From positions 186,001 through 250,000 of the forward strand of contig CAVTYH010000002.1 in the NCBI GenBank assembly GCA_963738835.1: DNA of 64,000 nt, written 5' to 3'. This stretch comes from CAVTYH01 sp963738835. Its GTDB lineage: Bacteria; Planctomycetota; Planctomycetia; Pirellulales; JADZDJ01. Every line of letters begins with the position of its first letter. The stretch's first letter is position 1. Below the pieces are notes generated by a model. The model ran no database searches. It had not been told where the DNA came from and saw only the letters and a program-made list of their open reading frames with translations. A program made the position numbers and the translations under genes. This document shows positions 55,499 to 63,967 of the stretch, in pieces.

Positions 55499-56276
55499 GA
55501 CTGCCCTCCTGTGCAGAAGACGATGAATGCTTCGGCGGCCAACAATCAAGCACGCCAGTAATTCCGTCGTATCAAATGGGCGGCGTGGTCGTCAACGTTT
55601 TTTTAGGCGTGAATGCGATCCGATGGCGAAATACTTGGTGACTCGGTTCCGCTGAGAGCGATTATATCGAACATCCGATGTTGCCAACATCGAATTCTCA
55701 AATTGTTTCACAAGACCTCCCGATTTGGGATGCCAGTCTCATCTTGGAGCAGGCGACGCCAGAACCAGACATCGTCCGGCTTTGAGATTCTTCCGCCGCA
55801 TCTGTTTTCACGGCCTGCTCTTGCGGCGTTTCACCGTTTTTGACTAAGGGCCTTGGCATACCGCTTGCATTGAACCTCAAGATCAGATTTTGAGACTCTC
55901 GTCAAGGGCCGGCGTTTGTTCTGCAAACAAGTGCATGTTTGCATCGCGAGCGCAAGATTATTTTTCTTTTGATCTTATCTGGTTCTGACGTTCGTCAAGT
56001 GTTTGTGCGTTTTGCGGTCGGCCTGCGCCACTGATTACTACGGCACCACAAGCTGTTGCGTCGGGAGTAGGGGCTCGTGCCGGGCGTGGAAGGTTCTGCA
56101 GCCAAGTTATGCACCCAACGACTCAGCCTCCACGTCCCGGCTTCCCGGGGCGGGACTCGGCAACGCCCGAGTCCCGCCCTTTCCAAACGCCGCAGCCGTA
56201 GTAGCCGTTCAGCGTTTGAACTTCTCGGTCCCCTTAGTCTCAATGCGTTTCGTCAAATCGGGATGGAGGACGAGCC
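55499..56276. other. intergenic region between GTPase leader and rpoD
   Basis: About 780 bp without a credible gene; frames crossing it lack domains. It should hold divergent promoters for the GTPase operon (leftward) and rpoD (rightward). A structured stretch at about 56078-56179 is described separately. Confidence 0.5.
56078..56179 (+). promoter_or_regulatory. structured leader with strong hairpin upstream of rpoD
   Basis: gggcgggactcgg (56148-56160) pairs perfectly with ccgagtcccgccc (56167-56179) over 13 bp with a six-base loop, followed by TTT. Just upstream, ccgggcgtgga near 56078 can pair with tccacgtcccgg near 56129-56140. The two stems could form a leader structure or attenuator for rpoD, or a small RNA. 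I do not recognise an Rfam class. Confidence 0.45.
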
Positions 56277-58535
56277 ATGGCCCAACAAATTCGTGTCGCT
56301 TTTGGTCCTGCAACTCCGACTGCTGTATTCAAGAATTCGGCCTGGGAAGCATCTGTACATCGCATGGTAGAGATAACCAACCAATCGGGCGATACGAAAA
56401 CCCCAGACTCGACAAGCCCGACGACCGCACCCGCATCCCGATCGCCCGCAGTGGAATTCGAACTTCCCCACGCTGGCCATCCCGGGGAGTGCAAACCCCA
56501 TCGCCGTGGGGAATCGTCGAAAAAGAGCGCTGCCGAGCGAACCCATTCAGAGGCGCATCCCGTAGCGAATGTAGGGACGCTAGACGCGGTTGTAGATCAA
56601 CCGACGTTGCTTCCGGGCAACGAGGTTCAACAGGTGTGCGGTAATAAAGCAACGGGAGCCATTTCCCGTAAGGGGCATTTCTGGGGGGAAACCAAGGTGC
56701 AAAGTGTGTCGTGGCCGAACTTTGGGTCAAACAAGATCGACGTTGGGACAAGCGTGGCATCGGGCGTGCTTCCACTAGAAACCGCACCTGCATCGCCCGA
56801 AGCCGTGGTTCCGCAAGCCAATTCCCCACCATTCGAGGAGCAACCTTTGGCCAAGACTCGCAAACCTGCGGCTCGCAAACCTTCTCTTCGTGCTCCCACA
56901 CCGCGGCGCGTCCGCGGCGGATTTTCTGGTAATGGCCATGCTGCAACCGGCGGCAAGAACGGCTCGGCTCGTCCCTTGCCGGCTGCCGATACCCTGGACC
57001 GCGTGCGAAACGATTACGACACCGACTCGCCGTTCGACGACGATTTCGATGAACTCGATCGCGAGGCCGACGTGGCTGCCGACGATGTCGTTGCCGCCGA
57101 GGAAGCGCTGGGCGAGGGCTCGGCATGTCAGATCGACGACCCGGTTCGCATGTATTTGATGCAAATGGGCGAAATCCCATTGCTGAATCGCGCCCAAGAA
57201 ATCGAGTCGGCCAAGCGGATTGAGTTCACCCGCCGGCGTTTCCGCCACAGCATGCTGGCCAGCGATTATCTGCTGCAAGGCGCGGTGGCATTGCTTGAAA
57301 AGGTGCGCGCCGGTCAGTTGCGGCTCGATCGGACCATCGAAGTTTCGGTGACCAACACGGCCGGCAAGAAGAAGATTTTGGCCCGCCTGGGACCCAACTT
57401 GAAAACCCTGGTTCATCTTCTGCAAACCAATCGTCACGATTTCCGCGTGGCCATCAGCCGCAGCACGCCCATGTCGAAGCGGCAACAAGCCTGGAGCCGG
57501 CTGGTGCGACGTCGCAATAAGGCCGTGCGGTTGATCGAAGAGCTGAATCTGCGAACCGGCCGTTTGCAACCGCTGTTGGAAAAACTGGCTGAAATCTCGC
57601 GGCGAATGGTGGTGCTGCGTGAGCAGTTGGCCTCCAATTCGACCGGCGAACTTGGCTCGACCGATGAACTGCGAAAAGAACTCCGCTACCTCATGCGGAT
57701 TACCTTGGAAAGCCCGTCCACGCTCGAGCGCCGCAGCCTGCGAACCGTTCGCTACCAAGAACAGTATGACGAAGCCAAGCGTGTGCTCTCGGCAGGCAAC
57801 TTACGGCTTGTAGTCTCGATCGCCAAGAAATACCGCAACCGCGGATTGAGCTTCCTCGATCTCATTCAGGAGGGCAACACCGGCCTGATGCGAGCCGTTG
57901 ATAAGTTCGAACACGCCCGCGGATATAAGTTCTCGACCTATGCCACGTGGTGGATTCGCCAGGCCATTACCCGGGCCATTGCCGACCAGAGCCGCACCAT
58001 CCGGTTGCCGGTACACATGATCGACACGATGGGCAAGATTCGCACCATTACTCGCGAAATCGTCCAGCAAACCGGCCGCGAGCCCAGCGTCGAGGAAGCC
58101 GCCTCGGCAGCCGGGCTGTCGCTGGAAGACACCCGCTGCATCATGAAAATCACGCGGCAGCCGCTGTCGCTCGATCAACCGATGGGCGATCACGACGACA
58201 GTTTCTTCGGCGAATTCATCGAAGATCACCGCGAAGACGATCCGCTCTACGATGTGAATCAGCAATCGCTCAAAGACCGCATCGGCGAAGTGCTGGACGA
58301 GTTAAGCTACCGCGAACGGGAAATTCTGCGGCTGCGATACGGCCTGGTCGATGGTTACGCCTACACGCTGGAAGAAGTCGGCCAAATCTTTTCTGTGACC
58401 CGCGAACGAGTCCGGCAAATCGAAGCCAAGGCCGTGCGCAAGTTGCAGCAGCCCTGCAAGAGCCGCTTCCTGGCCAGCTTTGTCGACCACCTGCCCGACG
58501 GCCTGCCGGAAAGCGTCCCGGCTCAAACCGGCTAA
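56277..58535 (+). CDS. rpoD: principal RNA polymerase sigma factor RpoD, long N-terminus
   Basis: A 752-residue primary-type sigma factor. Region 1.2 starts at DPVRMYLMQMGEIPLLNRAQE near residue 289. Region 2 has AKRVLSAGNLRLVVSIAKKYRNRGLSFLDLIQEGNTGLMRAVDKFE, and the KFSTYATWWIRQAITRAI core lies near 545. Region 3 contains GREPSVEEAA. Region 4 contains LSYREREILRLRYGL and YTLEEVGQIFSVTRERVRQIEAKAVRKL. The first 285 residues are low-complexity and acidic or basic in turn, longer than in most RpoD proteins, and their true start is uncertain. It directs RNA polymerase to housekeeping promoters. Confidence 0.92.
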   Translation: MAQQIRVAFGPATPTAVFKNSAWEASVHRMVEITNQSGDTKTPDSTSPTTAPASRSPAVEFELPHAGHPGECKPHRRGESSKKSAAERTHSEAHPVANVGTLDAVVDQPTLLPGNEVQQVCGNKATGAISRKGHFWGETKVQSVSWPNFGSNKIDVGTSVASGVLPLETAPASPEAVVPQANSPPFEEQPLAKTRKPAARKPSLRAPTPRRVRGGFSGNGHAATGGKNGSARPLPAADTLDRVRNDYDTDSPFDDDFDELDREADVAADDVVAAEEALGEGSACQIDDPVRMYLMQMGEIPLLNRAQEIESAKRIEFTRRRFRHSMLASDYLLQGAVALLEKVRAGQLRLDRTIEVSVTNTAGKKKILARLGPNLKTLVHLLQTNRHDFRVAISRSTPMSKRQQAWSRLVRRRNKAVRLIEELNLRTGRLQPLLEKLAEISRRMVVLREQLASNSTGELGSTDELRKELRYLMRITLESPSTLERRSLRTVRYQEQYDEAKRVLSAGNLRLVVSIAKKYRNRGLSFLDLIQEGNTGLMRAVDKFEHARGYKFSTYATWWIRQAITRAIADQSRTIRLPVHMIDTMGKIRTITREIVQQTGREPSVEEAASAAGLSLEDTRCIMKITRQPLSLDQPMGDHDDSFFGEFIEDHREDDPLYDVNQQSLKDRIGEVLDELSYREREILRLRYGLVDGYAYTLEEVGQIFSVTRERVRQIEAKAVRKLQQPCKSRFLASFVDHLPDGLPESVPAQTG

Positions 58536-58580
58536 TTCAACAAGCGCTTCTAATTGCCGTGCGAGGCGCCATCTCCATTT

Positions 58581-58830
58581 CATTTGGTCATCACTTTACC
58601 CCGCCGCGCACGACCGGCAGTCAAGCAGAGACTTCACCGCGGAGGGCGCAGAGTTACGCAGAGGAATCGCAGGAAGTCTCGAAATCATGCTTGATCGCTC
58701 TGCGATGCCCTCGGCGAACCTCGGCGTCCCCTGCGGTGCATTGCTGGACTTGCCGCGCACAGACCGGCCCAACCTCGGGCGGCGCTGGCCTGAGGCGGGG
58801 AAATGCTATTGCTCAGTTGTCAAAGAGCGG
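58581..58830 (+). repeat. dispersed about 250-bp repeat, copy 2
   Basis: Near-identical to 1796-2045 in inverted orientation (both begin catttggtcatcactttacc when read in this sense). Similarity resumes after the hairpin at 58852, with gggaccca-agttcc at about 58900 and agtgtaca at 58935. This indicates that the palindrome inserted into a longer repeat unit. It lies 46 bp past the rpoD stop. Confidence 0.85.
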
Positions 58831-59550
58831 CAGCCGGCCTTCCGCGTCAAATTAGCCCCCGGTCCATGACCGGGGGCTAAATGCAGCGAAAACCGACAGG
58901 GACCCAGAGTTCCACCGGCCATTCTAGCAATCAGTGTACAAATGTCATTGTGTATTTTGGGCCAGCCAGACGGCATCCAAGGGTGCAGGAGTCAGCAATC
59001 AGAAAGGCGAGCCGGGAGCGTCAGCGACCGGAGCGCAGCGGGCCAGGGCATCCAGCTCGTTTACGTCAACTGCGGCCTTGGCATCGACCAAGTCGCTTCG
59101 CCATGTGATGCGACGGCAGCGTTGCCTAACACCACGACCGACGTTCTGCAAGTGCCTGTGTCCGTAGCCACTTGCGCACTTGATGGGCCGAAATATATGT
59201 CTATATTGTCGGAGAGTTTTACGACAGTTTCGTTGTAGAATCAATCGTTATACAGGCGTGCACCACAAGGCATAGGGAACGCTTGTTCGCTTGTCGAGTG
59301 CGGGTGGATGGATTATCACGCGGTAGCGTCGTGCTCCAGCGCGGCAGAGCAAGCCGCTTGCTGCAGCCGACACTGGCCACGACGCAACGTGAGCTGAGGC
59401 ATCCAGCCGCGGGATTCGACGGGCGGAAAGCGGTCCCATCGCCGTTTCGTGTTGCACGCTGTATAACCACTCGCTGCAGCCGACAAGCCGCAGGCAGGTC
59501 TTAAGCAACATTCAGACCGCTGCGAAGCGACTTGCGGCTGAGCTTTGTAC
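58831..59550. other. gene-free interval of about 720 bp
   Basis: I see no credible coding frame. It contains the palindrome ttagcccccggtc-cat-gaccgggggctaa (58852-58880), a gcgtcagcgaccggag unit (59007-59034) shared with the queE insertion, and a gcctaac core at 59124. It ends at the gttaggc core at 59551 that opens the cassette-like unit. Confidence 0.6.
58852..58880. repeat. perfect 29-bp palindrome
   Basis: Arms ttagcccccggtc and gaccgggggctaa are perfectly complementary around cat. It interrupts similarity between the two dispersed repeat copies, so it looks like an inserted extragenic palindrome. Confidence 0.8.
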
Positions 59551-60177
59551 GTTAGGCCGCCCAAGAGAGTTCGTAATGCCAGCCAATATCCAAGGTGCGT
59601 GGCGTAGATTCCTGATCGACCTTGAATTTGCGAAGAATTACCCGTTCGCTCGTGTCGGTATCGACCACATGGGCTTCCGGAACCCCATATTGGAGCAGAT
59701 CCTCCCGTCACTACTTCACATCAAGGCTGTCGCTATCCTTGACGGGGCGTTAAAGGACTTACTTGCGGCACGCTCCCTGACGGTTCCGAGGAAGTACGGC
59801 AACGGCCTAAAGGCCCGCATCAATTATCTCGCTGACGAAGGCATTATCGTTAACCCGGAACCCCTTCATGAGGTCAGGGATCGCCGTAACGATGTGGCCC
59901 ATGAGTTCAGCGAGAATGTCGATTGGCAAATACTCGACAAAGACGTTGGAGCCATTCAGGAAGCACTGGAGACTCTAAGCATCATTGGCCCACGACCCGT
60001 TCTTGGCTTCAAAGCTGAAAGATCAGCAGCTCGCGATTCCACCCAAGTCGGGGTATTAGCACACTACGACTACCGATTCTACCTCGAGCACAACGGGAAG
60101 ATGGCTGCAGAAGTGCGTTGGACCGAGAATCTTATGAAGGATGATGGTGACTAGCACAAACCAGTGGGCGGCCTAAC
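59551..60177. mobile_element. integron-cassette-like unit
   Basis: gttaggccgccca (59551-59563) and tgggcggcctaac (60165-60177) are perfect 13-bp inverted repeats tightly enclosing one gene. GTTAGGC fits the integron core GTTRRRY and GCCTAAC fits RYYYAAC, and the following acgcgcttggagcggtc resembles the inner part of an attC. The rest of an attC is not seen because another element begins at 60206. No integrase gene is in the window. Confidence 0.5.
59576..60154 (+). CDS. hypothetical protein in the cassette-like unit
   Basis: A 192-residue soluble protein. The middle is helical with LLHIKAVAILDGALKDLLAA and KYGNGLKARINYLADEGII. A motif EVRDRRNDVAHEF near residue 100 resembles the RxxRNxxxH type of motif of HEPN-like nucleases and of AbiV- or MAE_28990-like proteins. 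That similarity is suggestive only. The ATG gives 192 residues and follows GAGAG by six bases. A single orphan gene between inverted cores fits cassette-borne genes. Confidence 0.6.
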   Translation: MPANIQGAWRRFLIDLEFAKNYPFARVGIDHMGFRNPILEQILPSLLHIKAVAILDGALKDLLAARSLTVPRKYGNGLKARINYLADEGIIVNPEPLHEVRDRRNDVAHEFSENVDWQILDKDVGAIQEALETLSIIGPRPVLGFKAERSAARDSTQVGVLAHYDYRFYLEHNGKMAAEVRWTENLMKDDGD

Positions 60178-60205
60178 ACGCGCTTGGAGCGGTCAACCGG
60201 AAAAT

Positions 60206-60995
60206 AAAAGGGGTCAGAACTATTTTAATTGACTCCCTGCGGTGATTTTGCTAACCTCTCGGGGATGCCCCGCCCGTTGCGACCCATCGATGACGGCCTC
60301 ATCTACCACGTGATCAATCGGGGCAACAACCGGCAGCCCGTGTTCCACAAGCCGGCCGACTTCCAGGCCTTCCTGACCGCACTGGCCGAGCTCAAGGAGC
60401 GCAAGCCGTTCCAGCTCTACGGCTACTGCCTGCTGAGCAACCATTTTCATCTGCTGCTGCGGCCGACCGGCGAGGCGACGATCAGCCGGATCATGCAGAG
60501 CCTGCTGGTCTCGCACACGCAGCGGCACCATCGCCGCCACCGCTCCGGCGGCCATGTGTGGCAGGGGCGCTTCAAGAGCCCCGTGATCCAGAACGACGAA
60601 CATCTGCTCACCGTGCTGAGGTACATCGAGGCCAATCCGTTGCGGGCCAGGTTGGTGCGGCGGGCCGACGCGTATCCGTGGAGCAGCTACCGGCTGCACG
60701 GTCTGGGCGAAACGGACGAGCTGGTCGACGCGCTCCGCCTTTACGAAGCGCTCTCGCCGCTGGCGAAGGTGCGGCAGCGGAAATGGTCCCAGAAGGTGCA
60801 TCAACCCGTTGAGGAAGCGAAGCTGGCCGCCATTCGCCGCTCCGGCGCCACCGGCCTGCCGTACGGCGACTCCAGCTGGGTGCGGCGTTTGGCCAAGCGG
60901 CTGGAGCTAGACCTGGCTATTCGCCCCCGCGGCCGCCCGCCGAAAACAACGTCGCCGCCGGATGTGCTCATTAAATAGTTCTGACCCCCTTTTTT
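60206..60995 (+). mobile_element. RAYT (REP-associated tyrosine transposase) element
   Basis: aaaaggggtcagaactattt near the left end (from 60206) and the complementary aaatagttctgacccccttt near the right end (to about 60993) are inverted repeats flanking a single transposase gene. The gene's stop codon lies in the right repeat. Such ggggtcag-type flanks are typical of RAYT genes. The ends do not match the CATAAAGCC elements elsewhere in the window. Confidence 0.8.
60265..60978 (+). CDS. REP-associated tyrosine transposase (Y1/IS200-like)
   Basis: A 237-residue single-strand transposase. The N-terminus IYHVINRGNNRQPVF is the usual RAYT opening. The HUH metal motif is in LLSNHFHLLLRP near residue 70. 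HVWQGRFKSPVI is near 103, and the catalytic tyrosine is in VLRYIEANPLRARLV near 122. YPWSSYRLHG follows, and the C-terminus is basic. Members cut and move REP/REPIN palindromes as single strands. All active residues appear intact. I start at ATG 60265 rather than the earlier initiator because it gives MPRPLRPIDDGLIYHV. Confidence 0.92.
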   Translation: MPRPLRPIDDGLIYHVINRGNNRQPVFHKPADFQAFLTALAELKERKPFQLYGYCLLSNHFHLLLRPTGEATISRIMQSLLVSHTQRHHRRHRSGGHVWQGRFKSPVIQNDEHLLTVLRYIEANPLRARLVRRADAYPWSSYRLHGLGETDELVDALRLYEALSPLAKVRQRKWSQKVHQPVEEAKLAAIRRSGATGLPYGDSSWVRRLAKRLELDLAIRPRGRPPKTTSPPDVLIK

Positions 60996-61059
60996 ACCAT
61001 TTTTCCCCATCCCCTCATTTTAAGAACGATGCTATCCCCCTTGTCCAAGGAATTGTTTC

Positions 61060-61722
61060 ATGGGTGAGAAACTGGCCTTCGGTGTGATGCAATCTGCTGC
61101 GGACTGTAATCACTGTTTTGACACGATCCCCGGTTTAGAGCGTGTGGCATTGGGCCTCCCCAAACCGCGTTGGATTGGAAGCCGCTACTGGGCCGCATGT
61201 CCCCGAGTCGTTATCGTGCTACTAAATCCCGGCGATAGCAGCAAACTCGGGGAGGATTGGAACCGTCGCGAGCGGAAGCGTTTTGAAGCGTTTTTCGAAC
61301 GCGGCGACTATGATCAACTTCGCGAGTACTTCCGTACCCGTCGGGACGAAGAATTTAGCGGTACAACAGCCGCGAAGCCCGTGTTTTCCTGGTATGAGTC
61401 GACCTTCGGTCTCGTCTTTGAAGAGATTGCTCAAATCAACATGGCTTGGTGCGCATTGATGGGCAACAAGTACAGGCGGATGCTCCAGCCATGCTTCGAG
61501 AGACATACGGGGCGACTATTGCAGGCCCTCGAACCACATGCGGTGTTGTTGTCCGGCAACGACACACATCGTTTCGAACGAGAGATCAAAGACCTCCTCC
61601 CCGGCGTTCACGTCCAGAAAACCCTTCATTATGCGCATCGCGAAGGCAGAGATCGTGAAGCGGCCGAGGCAGCGAGTTTTCGTACTTGGTTTGACGCAGT
61701 GAAAGCCAAGCTGGGTTGTTGA
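61060..61722 (+). CDS. hypothetical protein, possibly uracil-DNA-glycosylase-like
   Basis: A 220-residue soluble protein. RVVIVLLNPGDSS near residue 49 resembles the first motif of the uracil-DNA glycosylase fold (G-x-N-P-G type). EPHAVLLSGNDTHRFEREI near 162 could correspond to the later conserved strand and helix. Four cysteines are scattered (NHC, WAACP, AWCA, QPCFE) without a clear cluster. The fold match is weak and I do not assign activity. It lies just beyond the RAYT element in the accessory island. Confidence 0.55.
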   Translation: MGEKLAFGVMQSAADCNHCFDTIPGLERVALGLPKPRWIGSRYWAACPRVVIVLLNPGDSSKLGEDWNRRERKRFEAFFERGDYDQLREYFRTRRDEEFSGTTAAKPVFSWYESTFGLVFEEIAQINMAWCALMGNKYRRMLQPCFERHTGRLLQALEPHAVLLSGNDTHRFEREIKDLLPGVHVQKTLHYAHREGRDREAAEAASFRTWFDAVKAKLGC

Positions 61723-61793
61723 AAAGCTACAATGGCGGTTTCAAATATCAAATGCGACACGACGTCGCTGGGCGTATTGGAGAAGAACTTCGC

Positions 61794-62303
61794 ATGGAAT
61801 ACGACATCCGACTCGATCAACACTACGGTCATCCGCTGGCCGTTGTGCGCCGCTGCGCGAGCGTGCAAGAACTCGCCCGGGTCGTTCCAGACGCCTGTGG
61901 CACGGTTTGGGGTGTCGTCCGCGCCCAACAGGTCACAGGGGCAGGTCGGCACGTCGCGGTTTACTGGGACCATCAGATCAACCTTGAGGTAGGTGTCGAA
62001 CTCGCCGCCCCATTCGCCGGGTACGGCGAAGTTGTCGGCTCGGTTACCCCAGCCGGTCCCGTGGCCACAACGACCCATTACGGGCCTTACGGCCAACTCC
62101 ACAAGGCGCATGAGGCGATTCGCCTGTGGTGCGGGAACAATGGGTACACATTGGCAGGTCCCAACTGGGAGATTTACGGTCACTGGAAAGACGAGTGGAA
62201 CACCGATCCAACCAAGATCTGCACCGACGTCTTCTGCCTGCTTGTTGCGGACGGGAGTCCGGCCGCCGACCCCGGCGCTGCACCTGACCGCTGCGGCAGT
62301 TAG
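61794..62303 (+). CDS. GyrI-like small-molecule-binding domain protein
   Basis: About 169 residues. The two-repeat GyrI/SOUL-type fold is visible: YDIRLDQHYGHPLAVVRRCA opens the first repeat and ATTTHYGPYGQLHKAHEAIRLW is the family's conserved Y/H-x-G-x-Y segment of the second. WEIYGHWKDEWNTDPTKICTD leads to a closing strand. These domains bind small ligands and often sit in AraC-type regulators, but here the domain is alone. The ATG is chosen because GGAGAAG precedes it; the open frame extends upstream. The C-terminal tail is not conserved. Confidence 0.75.
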   Translation: MEYDIRLDQHYGHPLAVVRRCASVQELARVVPDACGTVWGVVRAQQVTGAGRHVAVYWDHQINLEVGVELAAPFAGYGEVVGSVTPAGPVATTTHYGPYGQLHKAHEAIRLWCGNNGYTLAGPNWEIYGHWKDEWNTDPTKICTDVFCLLVADGSPAADPGAAPDRCGS

Positions 62304-62438
62304 CGTTTACTGGATTCAACATCTCACCAGCCGACGCAGCAGGTGAACTTGTACGTTAAACAGAGTGAATTAAACGGGACTAATCTGGCTTCGCCCGTAT
62401 TTGGAGCGCAAAGCTTTTTGAAGCTGATTGGACGAAAG

Positions 62439-62455
62439 CACTGGCAGAGCCAGTG
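62439..62455. repeat. cactggc-aga-gccagtg hairpin
   Basis: A perfect 7-bp stem between the GyrI-like gene and the epimerase gene (convergent), in a 224-bp gap with no other feature I can support. Confidence 0.5.
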
Positions 62456-62527
62456 GCACCCGGAATAAATTGATGCCGATGGATGCTTAACCAGTGATTG
62501 TCACAATACACCTGAGGCGTTGACATC

Positions 62528-63562
62528 TCACTCTCGAACCGGCCAGCGGCATTCAATTGATCTCAGCCAGCCGTGGTCTCGGTACCACTCGGCCGTTTGG
62601 CGAATGCACTCTGCCAGCGGAGTGGCGACGGTAAATCCCAACTGGCGGTGGGCTTTTTCGGCGGAACAGGCCCAATGGCCGGCGGCAACGTCGCGTGCCC
62701 GATCAAGACTCATGTAGCGTGACCGCCGGGTCATCTGGCCGAGCGATTCGCCCACGGCTCCGGCGATCCACAAAGCGGCCATCGGCACGCGAATTTTCCA
62801 GGCATACGGACGGCCGACCGCGCGGGCGACCAGGCGGCCCAGTTCGACGAAAGTCAGCTGCTCGTCGGCGGCAATGAAGTAATATCCGTGCCCGTCGCTC
62901 GATTGGTTGATTAACCGCTGGCCGCGCTGGGCGGCGCCGATGGTCGCCGAGACCAAATCGGCCACGTGGACGACCGACAACACGCGCGGCTTTCGCAGCA
63001 CCGCGTAGCAGCGGAAGCGGCGGATGCTGCGAAACAGCGCCAGGCCGGTGACATCGCCGGGGCCCAGCACCACCGGCGGTCGGAGGATGGTGATTGGCAC
63101 TGCGGCTGCTAGCGCTTCCGCGGCCAGTTCGCCGGCTCGTTTGCTGCGGCCGTATTTCGAAACCGGTTGCAGAGGATCGGTCTCGGTGCGCGCCCGCGGC
63201 TCCACCGTCGGCCCGGCGGCTGCCAACGACGAGACGATCACCACAACCGGCGGCGTTGGGCGGTGGGCACAAGCTGCGACGACGTTCCGCACGCCCTGTT
63301 CATTGACCTGGCAAAAGTGCGAGTAGCTATTTGCTTTTGTCAGCCCCGCCAAGTGATAGACGACATCGACGCCGGCCATGGCAGCCGGCAAGGAATCTGG
63401 CTCGGTGACGTCCCCCGTTGCCCAGCGGCAAGCTTTTGGCAGCGGCGCCACCGAGGATGTCGACCTGACGAGACAGGTGACGTCGTCTCCGCGGGCCGCG
63501 AGGGCTGCGACCAGATTCTTGCCGATGAACCCCGTCGCGCCGGTGACCAAGACACGTGACAT
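62528..63562 (-). CDS. NAD-dependent epimerase/dehydratase family protein
   Basis: A 344-residue extended short-chain dehydrogenase. The Rossmann motif VTGATGFIGKNLVAAL is at residues 6-21, an acidic or charged residue follows the second strand, and VVYHLAGLTKA is near 68. The catalytic pair is YGRSK near 137, with Ser at IVSSLAAAG. ILRPPVVLGPGD is near 160 and the C-terminal helix is GFTVATPLAECIRQTAEWYRDHGW. It resembles HpnA-like or sterol-dehydrogenase-like members. The substrate is unknown. It may be co-transcribed with the downstream end of the pterin dehydratase gene. Confidence 0.88.
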   Translation of the reverse strand: MSRVLVTGATGFIGKNLVAALAARGDDVTCLVRSTSSVAPLPKACRWATGDVTEPDSLPAAMAGVDVVYHLAGLTKANSYSHFCQVNEQGVRNVVAACAHRPTPPVVVIVSSLAAAGPTVEPRARTETDPLQPVSKYGRSKRAGELAAEALAAAVPITILRPPVVLGPGDVTGLALFRSIRRFRCYAVLRKPRVLSVVHVADLVSATIGAAQRGQRLINQSSDGHGYYFIAADEQLTFVELGRLVARAVGRPYAWKIRVPMAALWIAGAVGESLGQMTRRSRYMSLDRARDVAAGHWACSAEKAHRQLGFTVATPLAECIRQTAEWYRDHGWLRSIECRWPVRE

Positions 63563-63658
63563 CGATTACCGCAAAGACGGGGGATTGGCCCAGTGGAAAA
63601 GACATCTGCCCTGATCACTGCGGCTAGAATACCGAATATCTCGCGGTCGGAAATGCCT

Positions 63659-63967
63659 TCAGGCAGTTTTTTTGAGCTTAATCGGCAAGCGGTCGATTTT
63701 GGCGGCCAGAATGAAGTCGTTTTCCGACAGGCCGCCGATGGCGTGGGTCCAGATTTCGATCGAAAGGTTGCGATAACCTTCCAAGTGCAAGTCGGGATGA
63801 TGGTCTTCCGCTTCGGCAAGCTGGGCGACTTCGTTGAAAAACTCGAGGCCGGCCAGAAAATCTTTCACGGTCCAGCTCTTGCGAATCCGCTGACCGTCAG
63901 TGGTCAATTGCCAGCCGGTCAGGTTTTTAAGCTGCTCTTCGGCTTGCTGGCGCGTGTACTTTGGCAC
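63659..63967 (-). CDS. phhB: 4a-hydroxytetrahydrobiopterin dehydratase PhhB
   Basis: A 102-residue pterin-4-alpha-carbinolamine dehydratase that regenerates the cofactor of aromatic hydroxylases. The active motif EDHHPDLHLEGY is at residues 54-65, and LTGWQL, WTVKDFLAGLEFFNEVA and SIEIWTHAIGGLSENDFILAAKID complete the family pattern. Length is typical. No phenylalanine hydroxylase gene is in the window, so it may also serve in molybdopterin-related chemistry, as proposed for some relatives. The start is the ATG 30 bases before the LTGWQL helix. Confidence 0.93.
   Translation of the reverse strand: MPKYTRQQAEEQLKNLTGWQLTTDGQRIRKSWTVKDFLAGLEFFNEVAQLAEAEDHHPDLHLEGYRNLSIEIWTHAIGGLSENDFILAAKIDRLPIKLKKTA

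Noticed and set aside
56085..56115. Resemblance to the SRP RNA core (ggaagg...gcagccaag)
   Set aside because: The flanking pairs of the conserved GGAA tetraloop are wrong and the rest of the hairpin does not form, so I treat it as chance.
56451..56472. tRNA T-arm-like ggaattcgaacttcc
   Set aside because: The T-loop pattern fits, but no acceptor, D or anticodon arm can be placed around it, and it lies within the rpoD frame.
61629..62183. Minus-strand 184-codon frame
   Set aside because: It lies opposite the GyrI-like gene, which has the recognisable fold; the reverse frame has none.
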